Source: Streptosporangiaceae bacterium
Lineage (GTDB): Bacteria > Actinomycetota > Actinomycetes > Streptosporangiales > Streptosporangiaceae
Length of the DNA stretch: 5,333 bases
Assembly (NCBI GenBank): GCA_030042885.1
Contig: JASHYW010000240.1
Location: 1 to 5,333, forward strand
Direction of reading: 5' to 3'
Below are positions 1 through 4,928 of the stretch, piece after piece (position 1 is the stretch's first letter; every line of letters begins with the position of its first letter). The notes under the pieces are model-generated. The model saw only the letters and a program-made list of their open reading frames with translations. It made no database searches and was not told the DNA's origin. A program made the position numbers and the translations under genes.

Positions 1-498
1 GGTCCGGGTACAGTGAGCCCGACGGCTCCGGCCGGGCCGGACCCCCGGCCCACCCCGATGACTCGCGTGGCCTCACCCCGCGCCGGGAACGCATCAGGTC
101 CGCCCTGGGAGCTGTCCCGCCAGACCGGGCCGCTTCCGGTGGTACCCGGCGACGCCGATCCAGGGTCGCAGGCCACCGGCGAGAGCGCGGACGGGGACGT
201 GAACGGGCTGCCGCGGCGGGTCAGGCAGGCCAGTCTGGCGCCCCAGCTTCGCGCCGATCCGCCGCACCGCCTGACCTCGGCGGCCGCCAGACCCGGTCCG
301 GTCGGCGGGCCCACGCCGAACGAGATCCGCCAGACCATGTCGGCGCTTCAGCGTGGCTGGCAGGAGGGGCGGTCGCACGACCCGGTGCCGGGTGGCGGCC
401 CGCTTCTGGAGTCCAGTGGCCAGGGCCCGTCTCGCGTCGCCGGAGACCAGCAGCCAGCAGCGGCCGACGAGCACCGGAGGGAATCGGATGGAGCCTGA
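1..498 (+). CDS. C-terminal tail of a conservon-type sensor histidine kinase (CvnA-like), 5' partial
   Basis: The frame is open from the first base, so the gene begins upstream; 165 residues are visible and end at TGA 496-498. No kinase domain lies in the window. The fragment is a proline/alanine-rich tail with two blocks I associate with the C-termini of CvnA-type, nitrate-sensor-like membrane kinases: GLPRRVRQASLAPQLR (visible residues 69-84, nt 205-252) and TPNEIRQTMSALQRGWQEGR (residues 105-124, nt 313-372). About 41 low-complexity residues follow. In conservons this protein is the membrane sensor that works with the Roadblock, DUF742 and GTPase proteins encoded just downstream, exactly the order seen here. 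Its last 11 bases overlap the start of the Roadblock gene, which suggests translational coupling. The catalytic HATPase domain, expected just upstream, cannot be verified. The assignment rests on the tail signature plus gene order. Confidence 0.82.
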   Translation, partial: GPGTVSPTAPAGPDPRPTPMTRVASPRAGNASGPPWELSRQTGPLPVVPGDADPGSQATGESADGDVNGLPRRVRQASLAPQLRADPPHRLTSAAARPGPVGGPTPNEIRQTMSALQRGWQEGRSHDPVPGGGPLLESSGQGPSRVAGDQQPAAADEHRRESDGA

Positions 499-916
499 TA
501 TCGGCACGGCGCACGGTGCCGGCCAGCTCGACTGGCTGCTCGATGATCTCGTGCGACGCGTCGTGCACATCACCAAGGCCGTCATCTTGTCCCAGGACGG
601 CATGACGCTCGGCGCCTCGGAGACACTGGAGCGCGACGACGCCGAGCACCTGGCCGCCCTGGCCGCCGGATTCCAGTCGCTGGCTCGCGGCGCCAGCCGG
701 CATTTCGGCGGCGGCGCGGTCCGGCAGACGGTCATCGAGATGGAGTCGGGATTCCTGCTGGTGACCGCAGCCGGGAGCGGAGCGTGCCTTGCGGTCATCA
801 CCGGGCCGGGCGCCGACCTGGGCCTGGTCGCGTACGAGATGGCCGTCCTGGTCAGGCGGTCCGGGGAGCACATCAGGGTCAATACGCGCGCGACCGCCTT
901 GAGCGGCTCGGATTAA
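488..916 (+). CDS. Roadblock/LC7 domain protein, conservon CvnB-type
   Basis: This 142-residue protein starts at ATG 488, preceded by GGAGG at 476-480 with 7 bases of spacing. The start lies inside the end of the kinase gene. Nearly the whole protein is one Roadblock/LC7 domain: LDWLLDDLVRRV (residues 14-25), AVILSQDGMTLGAS (31-44), DAEHLAALAAGFQSLARG (51-68), the hallmark RHFGGGAVRQTVIEME (71-86), and LGLVAYEMAVLVRR (111-124). Length and motif order match the family closely. Roadblock proteins are small cytoplasmic folds that dimerise and regulate small GTPases. In conservons the CvnB protein is thought to link the sensor kinase to the CvnD GTPase, here encoded about 360 bases downstream. 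Eight bases separate its stop from the DUF742 start, consistent with one operon. Nothing is truncated or missing. A longer open frame begins upstream at 353, but it lies within the kinase tail and has no comparable ribosome binding site. Confidence 0.93.
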   Translation: MEPDIGTAHGAGQLDWLLDDLVRRVVHITKAVILSQDGMTLGASETLERDDAEHLAALAAGFQSLARGASRHFGGGAVRQTVIEMESGFLLVTAAGSGACLAVITGPGADLGLVAYEMAVLVRRSGEHIRVNTRATALSGSD

Positions 917-924
917 GAGGGGCC

Positions 925-1893
925 ATGCCGTCCCACGACGAACGATGGCTGGACGCCGAGGCCGGGCCGGTGGTCCGGCCGTACGCGCTGACCGGTGGCC
1001 GGACCAGGCACACCGGCGAATCGTTCGACCTGGTCGCCACCGTGACCGCCACCCGCGCCTTCGCCGACCTGGCCACGCTGGCGCCCGAGCACCTCAGCGT
1101 GCTCCAGCTCGCCCGCGCGCGGACGACCGTGGCCGACATCGCCTCCGACGTCGACCTCCCGCTCGGCGTGGTCCGGGTCATCCTCGCCGACCTGCGGGAA
1201 CTCGGCCTGGTTGCGATCGGCGCCCCGGTCGTGATGGCGGAGCGGATCGACAAGCACACTCTCAGGAGGTCCTCAATGGACTACGGGGCCTCTGATCCCG
1301 CCGGCGGGAACCCGAAACCCCCGGCGCAATACCGCGCCATCAAGATCCTCCTGGCCGGAGGGTTCGGGGTGGGCAAGACCACGCTGGTCGGAGCGGTCAG
1401 CGAGATCAGGCCGCTGCGTACCGAGGAGCTCCTCAGCGAGGGCAGCCTCCGCACGGACAGCACGGCCGGGGTCGAGGGCAAGACCACCACGACGGTGGCC
1501 ATGGACTTCGGCCGGATCAGCCTGCGCGGCGATCTCGTGCTCTACCTGTTCGGCACGCCCGGCCAGCAGCGGTTCTGGTTCATGTGGGATGAACTCGCCA
1601 TCGGAGCCCTAGGGGCGGTGGTCCTGGCCGACACCCGGCGGCTGGCGGACAGCTTTCCCGCCATCGACTATTTCGAGCGCAGGGAGATACCGTTCATCGT
1701 GGCGCTGAACTGCTTCGACGGCGCCCGCCGGTACGACATCGAAGACGTCAGAACGGCCCTGGACCTGGAGCCCGATCTGCCGATCATCCTGTGCGACGCG
1801 CGGAGCAGGGAGTCGGCCAAGCAGGTGCTGATCACCCTGGTCGAGCACGTCATGGAGACCGCGTCCGAGGAGCCGGTGTCAGGGATCGCGTAG
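925..1893 (+). CDS. DUF742 (CvnC-type) protein, as sequenced read through in frame into the CvnD-type GTPase
   Basis: ATG 925 follows GAGGGG (917-922) and opens a frame that runs without a stop to TAG 1891-1893, giving 322 residues. Residues 1-112 are a DUF742 protein: the family hallmark VRPYALTGGRTR (17-28), LAPEHLSVLQLAR (52-64), VADIASDVDLPLGVVRVILADLRELGLV in the winged-helix-like part (69-96). Residue 118 onward is a complete GTPase. A fusion would be unusual, because in conservons the two are normally separate, overlapping genes. Here the neighbouring frame carries QEVLNGLRGL followed by TGA (1263-1295), which is how DUF742 proteins normally end. The likeliest reading is therefore a DUF742 gene of 925-1295 that lacks one base somewhere between about 1223 and 1264, which merges the frames. 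Whether the cell makes a 322-residue fusion, a frameshifted DUF742 protein, or the base is a sequencing error cannot be told from the window. Confidence 0.72.
   Translation: MPSHDERWLDAEAGPVVRPYALTGGRTRHTGESFDLVATVTATRAFADLATLAPEHLSVLQLARARTTVADIASDVDLPLGVVRVILADLRELGLVAIGAPVVMAERIDKHTLRRSSMDYGASDPAGGNPKPPAQYRAIKILLAGGFGVGKTTLVGAVSEIRPLRTEELLSEGSLRTDSTAGVEGKTTTTVAMDFGRISLRGDLVLYLFGTPGQQRFWFMWDELAIGALGAVVLADTRRLADSFPAIDYFERREIPFIVALNCFDGARRYDIEDVRTALDLEPDLPIILCDARSRESAKQVLITLVEHVMETASEEPVSGIA
1263..1295 (+). other. Displaced DUF742 C-terminus with stop codon in the neighbouring frame
   Basis: Read from 1263, the bases give QEVLNGLRGL and then TGA 1293-1295. That is the typical DUF742 ending, one frame away from the DUF742 body. 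In an intact conservon the end of the DUF742 gene overlaps the GTPase start, and here the overlap would be 20 bases (1276-1295). Restoring one base upstream of 1264 would recreate that normal architecture. The seam may lie near 1263 (giving HTLQEVLNGLRGL) or at the CCCC run 1223-1226 (giving GAPGRDGGADRQ ahead of the same ending). Confidence 0.65.
1264..1270 (+). promoter_or_regulatory. Ribosome binding site of the GTPase gene, inside the merged frame
   Basis: AGGAGGT is an almost full anti-16S match and sits 5 bases before ATG 1276. The strength of this internal site is the main reason to annotate a separate GTPase start despite the open frame running through from the DUF742 gene. In the canonical overlap the same bases encode the DUF742 C-terminus in the neighbouring frame. 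Confidence 0.8.
1276..1893 (+). CDS. Small Ras-like GTPase, conservon CvnD-type, from its own internal start
   Basis: ATG 1276 is preceded by a near-perfect AGGAGGT (1264-1270), and the N-terminus MDYGASD resembles the usual start of CvnD proteins. Reading from here gives 205 residues, the normal family length. Visible motifs are the Walker A/P-loop GGFGVGKT (28-35), a threonine-rich switch I region (KTTTTVAMDFG, 69-79), the switch II element LFGTPGQQRFWFMWDEL (91-107) with glycine in place of the usual aspartate, as I recall for this family, NCFD (145-148) in the position of NKxD, and CDARSRES (173-180) as the G5 region. The protein binds and hydrolyses GTP and is the effector-like member of the conservon complex with the Roadblock and DUF742 proteins. 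This start lies in the same frame as the upstream DUF742 frame, so the product could also occur as the C-terminal half of a 322-residue fusion. Its 3' end overlaps the convergent HATPase gene by 15 bases. Confidence 0.9.
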   Translation: MDYGASDPAGGNPKPPAQYRAIKILLAGGFGVGKTTLVGAVSEIRPLRTEELLSEGSLRTDSTAGVEGKTTTTVAMDFGRISLRGDLVLYLFGTPGQQRFWFMWDELAIGALGAVVLADTRRLADSFPAIDYFERREIPFIVALNCFDGARRYDIEDVRTALDLEPDLPIILCDARSRESAKQVLITLVEHVMETASEEPVSGIA

Positions 1894-2433
1894 CACGGCC
1901 CAGACCGCCTTGCCGTGGCCGGCGATGGGGCTCCAGCCCCACACGTGGCTGAGGGCACTGACGATCTGCAGGCCGCGGCCGCTCTCCCCGCCCCAGTCGG
2001 GCCGCCGTGGCATGGGCGTCTCGTTCCCGGGGTCGACGACGGCCAGCATGACCTCGCCCGTGCGCCTGAGCACGCAGAGCCGCAACACCGTCATCCCGGG
2101 GCCGGGGCCGCCGCGCGTCAGTCCGGCCCGTGTGCCGTGCAGGACAGCGTTCACCACCAGTTCGTCGACGATCATCTCGGCGTCGTCGGCCAGCGCCTCA
2201 AGGCCCCAGCAGGTCAGCAGGTCACGGACGAACCGACGGGCGGTCCTGGCCTCCTCCGGCCGGGCGCTCAGGGTCCGGCTCGTCACCGCGGGAGTCTCCC
2301 ACCAAGCAGATGGCACCGGCAGCAGCCGCGGCATGCCGTCCGAAACCGGGGGCCACGAGACGGCTAGGTCGTCGTCGTCATCTCCGCTACCGGTCGCGAC
2401 ACTCAGATGCGCCAACGCAACAGCTTCCTGCAT
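1879..2433 (-). CDS. RsbW-like ATP-binding protein (HATPase_c_2, anti-sigma-factor type)
   Basis: Read from ATG 2433 this gives 184 residues. A GHKL-type ATP-binding fold is clear: helix and N-box AEMIVDELVVNAVLHG (85-100, with Glu91 and Asn95), G1 box DPG (134-136), G2 box SGRGLQIVSAL (151-161), and a C-terminal strand GKAVWAVL (174-181). The first ~50 residues are non-conserved and include an acidic run of five aspartates (18-22). Such stand-alone HATPase proteins belong to the RsbW/SpoIIAB superfamily. They bind sigma factors or partner regulators, and in actinomycetes are often found beside DUF397 and XRE/DUF5753 genes, as here. The start is uncertain: a TTG at 2443-2445 would add four residues, ATG 2334 would remove 33, and none has a convincing ribosome binding site. 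An in-frame TAA lies a little upstream of the TTG. The 3' end overlaps the convergent GTPase gene by 15 bases. Confidence 0.85.
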   Translation of the reverse strand: MQEAVALAHLSVATGSGDDDDDLAVSWPPVSDGMPRLLPVPSAWWETPAVTSRTLSARPEEARTARRFVRDLLTCWGLEALADDAEMIVDELVVNAVLHGTRAGLTRGGPGPGMTVLRLCVLRRTGEVMLAVVDPGNETPMPRRPDWGGESGRGLQIVSALSHVWGWSPIAGHGKAVWAVLRDP

Positions 2434-2439
2434 GTCATG

Positions 2440-2460
2440 GGGCAAAAAAAACCATTGCCC
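2440..2460. repeat. Inverted repeat with an A8 tract in its loop, at the HATPase gene start
   Basis: GGGCAA (2440-2445) and TTGCCC (2455-2460) are perfect 6-bp inverted arms around a 9-base loop. The eight adenines 2444-2451 (thymines on the HATPase strand) span the left arm and loop. The element lies just before ATG 2433 and includes the alternative TTG start. It could be a 5' leader hairpin, part of a promoter, or chance. Confidence 0.45.
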
Positions 2461-2601
2461 ATCACCGTGTTAACTGCGTGCCTAGGGGACATGCTGCCTG
2501 ATATATTGTGCAAATGCAAGGCCAGATGCACGTTCATTAGCTTTGTGCACAGGTCTCCGGACAGGCGCACGGGGGCTAAAGACAGTTGAAGCGCATCCAG
2601 G

Positions 2602-2641
2602 CACTCGCTTACTACTTGCATACCGGAAATTACAGCGAGTG
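2602..2641. promoter_or_regulatory. Candidate operator: perfect 8-bp inverted repeat upstream of DUF397
   Basis: CACTCGCT (2602-2609) and AGCGAGTG (2634-2641) are exact reverse complements separated by 24 bases, so their centres are 32 bp apart, close to three helical turns. This geometry fits a dimeric or tetrameric regulator binding one DNA face. The right arm ends 49 bases before the DUF397 start, and the weak promoter candidate TTGAAG/TTACTA overlaps the left arm. The XRE protein encoded downstream is the natural candidate ligand, by inference only. Confidence 0.5.
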
Positions 2642-2690
2642 AATTCCCGCGGTCTGGGCGGGTTGAGACTGTCGGAAGGGGAATTGAAGG

Positions 2691-2951
2691 ATGGTCACGA
2701 CGTACAACGGCATGCCCGCCGGCGAACTCGGAGACGTTCGCTGGCGGAAGAGCCAGCACAGTAACCCCAACGGCGCGTGCGTGGAACTGGCCGCGCTGCC
2801 GAGCGGCGAGATCGCCATGCGGAACTCGCGTTTCCCGATCGGGCCCGTCCTGGTCTACACTCAGGCAGAGATCACCGCATTCCTGGCCGGGGCCAAGGAC
2901 GGCGAGTTTGACCACATACTGAGCGAAGTGGGCAAGCTTACTCGCCAGTAG
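2691..2951 (+). CDS. DUF397 domain protein
   Basis: This 86-residue protein starts at ATG 2691, with GGAAGGGG at 2674-2681 as ribosome binding site 9 bases away; ATG 2712 is a less likely alternative. The whole chain is one DUF397 domain: VRWRKSQHSNPNGACVELA (residues 16-34, with the conserved Trp18, the KSxxSN element and Cys30), IAMRNSRFPIGPVLVYT (41-57, the usual I-x-[VM]-R-[DN]-S and GPVL elements), then AFLAGAKDGEFDH (63-75). There is no signal peptide or membrane segment. In streptomycetes DUF397 proteins are commonly encoded next to XRE/DUF5753 regulators. For the Scr1/Scr2 pair they have been described as toxin-antitoxin-like partners that influence antibiotic production, and the abaA and whiJ loci carry paralogues. 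Here the XRE gene follows 193 bases downstream on the same strand. Its molecular activity is unknown; a partner role for the XRE protein is inferred from context. Confidence 0.93.
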   Translation: MVTTYNGMPAGELGDVRWRKSQHSNPNGACVELAALPSGEIAMRNSRFPIGPVLVYTQAEITAFLAGAKDGEFDHILSEVGKLTRQ

Positions 2952-3144
2952 CACGGCGGCCGGCCGACATGCGGCGACACGTTAATAACAGGCTGACAAA
3001 CGTGGCCCTCGTGACCTGCGAGAGCACGGAGAGATCAGGGCTTGCGCTGAATTGTCACGGAAGCCCCTTCCGCAGGCATGAGATCACATGGGAGACTGGT
3101 CCACACCCCGCCAGGCTCAGGGTACGACGATGCGAGGAGTGCCG
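2952..3144. other. Gap between the DUF397 and XRE genes
   Basis: This 193-base gap contains TTAATA (2982-2987) and CTGACA (2993-2998), which resemble promoter hexamers but do not pair at a usable spacing. A small perfect hairpin, CGGAAG-CCC-CTTCCG, lies at 3058-3072 and could be an attenuator, a weak DUF397 terminator, or an operator for the downstream regulator. I see no gene in it. Confidence 0.35.
3134..3139 (+). promoter_or_regulatory. Ribosome binding site that fixes the XRE gene start
   Basis: GAGGAG lies 5 bases before ATG 3145. The upstream in-frame ATGs at 3088 and 3130 lack a comparable site, so 3145 is preferred; the protein from there begins MVSSEDSAWDVPPS, similar to relatives of this family. 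Confidence 0.65.
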
Positions 3145-4047
3145 ATGGTCTCATCAGAAGACTCGGCCTGGGATGTTCCCCCCAGCATTTTCGGCACGCG
3201 CGCCGGCGGGCCCACCGTCCAGCGCCTGGTGCTCGGCGGCCAGCTCCACAGGCTCCGTGAGGAGCGCGGAATCAGCGCCGAACAGGCCGCCGAGGCCATC
3301 CGGGGCTCGCATTCCAAGATCAGCCGTATGGAACACGGACGGGTCGGGTTCAAGGAACGCGATGTAGCCGACCTGCTCACGCTGTATGGCGTGACCGACA
3401 GCGAAGAGCGCGCCGCGCTGCTGAACCTGGCCCGGGAGGCGAACACTCCCGGATGGTGGCACGCCTACTCGGACATCCTGCCCCAGTGGCTGGAGCCGTA
3501 CGTGGGTCTCGAGGCCGCGGCGTCTGTCATCCGTACGTATGAGGTCCAGTTCGTTCCGGGACTGCTGCAGACCGAGGACTACGCCCGGACCCTGATCCGC
3601 CAGGGCGCGGCGGTCAGCGAGGAAGAGGTCAGCCGCCGGGCCGAGCTGAGGGTCAGCCGCCAGGAGGTCCTCAGCGGCCCGCACCCGCCGCAGCTGTGGG
3701 CGGTCGTCGATGAGGGCGCGCTGCGGCGGCCGGTCGGCGGCCGGGAGGTCGTCCGCAAGCAGCTCGAGCACCTGGTGGTGATGGCGGAGCATCCCTCGGC
3801 CACCCTGCAGATCCTGCCGTTCACCGCGGGGCCGCACTCCGCCATGGGCGGCCCGTTCACGATCCTGCGGTTCGCCGAGCCCGACCTGCACGACGTGGTG
3901 TACATCGAGCAGCTGACGAGTGCGCTGTACCTGGACAAGCCGTCCGAGGTGGACAGCTACCTCGAGGTCATGGAGCAGCTCTGCCTGCAGGCCGAGCCCG
4001 CGGGCAACACCGTCAAGATCCTCAGCCACATCCTCGCCGAGACCTGA
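3145..4047 (+). CDS. XRE-family helix-turn-helix regulator with DUF5753 domain (WhiJ/Scr1-like)
   Basis: This 300-residue protein (319 if read from 3088) is a cytoplasmic DNA-binding regulator. The N-terminal Cro/C1-type helix-turn-helix covers about residues 28-85: LGGQLHRLREERGISAEQAA (30-49), then the recognition region SHSKISRMEHGR (55-66) and the capping helix ending LLTLYGVTD. The rest is a DUF5753 domain beginning around PGWWHAYSDILPQWLEPYVGLE (102-123) and including the hallmark YEVQFVPGLLQTEDYA (132-147). The mid and late segments QLWAVVDEGALRRPVGG and TLQILPFTAGPHSAMGGPF are also typical. Length is normal and no key part is missing. Proteins of this architecture pair with DUF397 proteins, encoded upstream here, and affect development or antibiotic production in Streptomyces (WhiJ, Scr1, AbaA-locus paralogues). 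It may act on the inverted repeat at 2602-2641, which is inference. The gene ends 9 bases before the convergent deacetylase frame ends. Confidence 0.93.
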   Translation: MVSSEDSAWDVPPSIFGTRAGGPTVQRLVLGGQLHRLREERGISAEQAAEAIRGSHSKISRMEHGRVGFKERDVADLLTLYGVTDSEERAALLNLAREANTPGWWHAYSDILPQWLEPYVGLEAAASVIRTYEVQFVPGLLQTEDYARTLIRQGAAVSEEEVSRRAELRVSRQEVLSGPHPPQLWAVVDEGALRRPVGGREVVRKQLEHLVVMAEHPSATLQILPFTAGPHSAMGGPFTILRFAEPDLHDVVYIEQLTSALYLDKPSEVDSYLEVMEQLCLQAEPAGNTVKILSHILAET

Positions 4048-4056
4048 CCCCCGGGA

Positions 4057-4926
4057 TTACGGCGAATGGCCGCGGCGCAAGCCGCGTTCGTGCGGCCCGC
4101 GAGGGGCCTTCAGGCCCCTCCGGCCGCGCGACATTACGGCGAGGTACCGCAGCGGGGCGCGAAGCGCACCGGGGGGTTCCGGGGGGTCGTCCCCCCGGGC
4201 TAACACCTCTAGGACCTGGAACGCCTCGGCCAGGCGGCCTTCGGGGAGGCCGCCCAGCGCGGCGGCGTGGGTGAGCCAGCCCCTGATGCGTTCCTCGAGA
4301 TCGTCCATGTGCCCCGTCTGGCTCTGGTGGGAGCGCAGGGCGGCGATCTTCCGGCCGAACGTGGCGGTCACGTCGACGAAATGCGTCGGTGACGGTGACC
4401 CGGAGATCCAGACTTCGCGGACCGTCCAGGGGGCCAGGGCCTCGCGGTCGCGCAGCTCGGGGAAGGCGAACGGGTTGCGGGCGTCCGGATACACGGCATC
4501 CAGGGCCGCGGAGCCGACCGCGCGGTGGTCGGGGTGGCTGGCGGGCATGCGCGCGTAGTTCCGCTCGGGGCTCGGGCAGACCACCCGGCCGGGGCGGACC
4601 TGCCTGATCACCCGGGCCAGGTCCCGGCGCAGGTCGAGCGTGGCCTCGACCCGGCCGTCCGGGTAGCCGAGGAAACGCACGTCATGCACGCCCACGCACT
4701 TGGCCGCGGCGACCTGCTCGGCCCGGCGCAGGGCCGGCACCTCGGCGCGGGGGAAGTCCTCGTCGAGGCCGCCCGCGTCGCCATCGGTCACCACGCAGTA
4801 GGTGACCTCGATGCCCGCGTCTGTCCACCGCGCGATCGTCCCCGCGACGCCGAAGTCGACGTCATCGGGATGCGCGGTGATGGACAGGATCCGGGCGACC
4901 TCGGCGTCATCGAGCACGCCCGCCAT
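4057..4926 (-). CDS. PIG-L/LmbE-family zinc-dependent deacetylase with an odd C-terminal tail
   Basis: This 289-residue frame starts at ATG 4926. The family signature AHPDD is at 18-22: by analogy with MshB, His19 and Asp22 are zinc ligands and Asp21 the general base. TDGDAGG (47-53), FLGYPDG (85-91), PSPERN (118-123) and SHPDH (130-134, His134 the third ligand) follow, then RSHQSQ (198-203). PIG-L proteins remove N-acetyl groups from sugar-linked substrates such as GlcNAc-inositol or mycothiol conjugates. The substrate here is unknown, and neighbours give no clue. Relatives I know of this type end soon after the motif seen at 232-239 (LAEAFQVL), near 240 residues. The last ~50 residues here are Pro/Arg/Gly-rich and cross three hairpins, suggesting a lost stop. 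A leaderless start at GTG 4917 is also possible, since TAGGAT (4928-4923) lies 7 bases before it. No good ribosome binding site precedes ATG 4926. Confidence 0.88.
   Translation of the reverse strand: MAGVLDDAEVARILSITAHPDDVDFGVAGTIARWTDAGIEVTYCVVTDGDAGGLDEDFPRAEVPALRRAEQVAAAKCVGVHDVRFLGYPDGRVEATLDLRRDLARVIRQVRPGRVVCPSPERNYARMPASHPDHRAVGSAALDAVYPDARNPFAFPELRDREALAPWTVREVWISGSPSPTHFVDVTATFGRKIAALRSHQSQTGHMDDLEERIRGWLTHAAALGGLPEGRLAEAFQVLEVLARGDDPPEPPGALRAPLRYLAVMSRGRRGLKAPRGPHERGLRRGHSP
4071..4086. terminator. Hairpin with GCAA tetraloop between convergent genes
   Basis: CGCGGC (4071-4076), loop GCAA, GCCGCG (4081-4086): a perfect 6-bp stem with a GNRA tetraloop in the + transcript, 24 bases past the XRE stop. 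There is no U tract. It is the first of three hairpins in this stretch. Confidence 0.45.
4089..4130. terminator. Strong hairpin, probable bidirectional terminator
   Basis: GAGGGGCC (4101-4108) pairs perfectly with GGCCCCTC (4113-4120) around a TTCA loop. Beyond a small internal loop, GCGGCC (4092-4097) pairs with GGCCGC (4122-4127), and the stem extends to 4089/4130 with one wobble. Such long GC stems without a U tract are common terminators in actinomycetes, and the position between converging genes fits. It also lies inside the deacetylase frame (about residues 266-279). Confidence 0.6.
4179..4198. terminator. G6/C6 hairpin, probable terminator at the end of the deacetylase core
   Basis: CCGGGGGG (4179-4186), loop TCGT, CCCCCCGG (4191-4198): a perfect 8-bp stem. 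The left arm is tandemly repeated 10 bases earlier (CCGGGGGGTT at 4169-4178). On the - strand it begins a few codons after the normal family end of the deacetylase, where a terminator would be expected. Confidence 0.55.
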
Positions 4927-4928
4927 CC
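4923..4928 (-). promoter_or_regulatory. Possible -10 element for a leaderless deacetylase transcript
   Basis: On the - strand, TAGGAT matches the actinobacterial TANNNT -10 pattern and is followed by exactly seven bases and GTG 4917, the usual geometry of leaderless mRNAs. It overlaps the ATG at 4926, so both cannot be right. No clear -35 is seen. Confidence 0.35.

Larger units (their letters stand above)
2434..2690. promoter_or_regulatory. AT-richer divergent intergenic region between the HATPase and DUF397 genes
   Basis: This ~257-base gap is clearly less GC-rich than its surroundings, with an A8 tract, TATATT, GTTAAC and several ATTAG/TTACTA-like stretches. It presumably holds both divergent promoters. 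TATATT (2502-2507) resembles a + strand -10 element but has no good -35 at 16-18 bases. TTGAAG (2586-2591) with TTACTA (2609-2614) is a weak 17-base-spaced candidate that overlaps the left arm of the 2602-2641 inverted repeat. GTGCA/TGCAC pentamers recur at 2508, 2527 and 2545. No protein-coding frame here looks real. Confidence 0.55.
4056..4142. repeat. Direct repeat ATTACGGCGA, two copies 77 bases apart
   Basis: The 10-mer occurs at 4056-4065 and 4133-4142. Each copy is followed after four bases by CCGC, and the downstream sequence is only loosely similar. The first copy contains the stop codon of the deacetylase frame (TAA on the - strand). It may be a remnant of a small duplication or a scattered intergenic repeat. 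Confidence 0.5.

Noticed and set aside
94..882. Long open frames on the - strand opposite the kinase tail and Roadblock gene
   Set aside because: No recognisable domains, rich in Arg/Pro/Ser as expected for antisense GC-rich frames, and overlapped by convincing + strand genes.
1255..1270. Programmed -1 ribosomal frameshift to produce the normal DUF742 end
   Set aside because: The needed shift is -1, but no X-XXY-YYZ slippery heptamer lies near 1255-1266. Re-pairing CTC at -1 would be poor, and AGGAGGT sits at the start of the GTPase rather than ahead of a slip site.
2502..2507. TATATT as a + strand -10 promoter element
   Set aside because: No acceptable -35 hexamer lies 16-18 bases upstream, and it is 184 bases from the DUF397 start; kept only as a remark in the intergenic entry.
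2403..2954. Long open frame on the - strand opposite DUF397
   Set aside because: It reads antisense through a clear DUF397 gene and the AT-rich gap, shows no family motif, and its codon use does not match neighbouring genes.
3154..4029. 291-codon open frame on the - strand opposite the XRE gene
   Set aside because: It is an antisense by-product of GC-rich codon bias; the + strand frame has full HTH and DUF5753 motifs.
4056..4142. ATTACGGCGA direct repeats as attachment sites or insertion target duplications
   Set aside because: Only 67 bases lie between the copies, with hairpins but no mobile-element gene or terminal inverted repeats.
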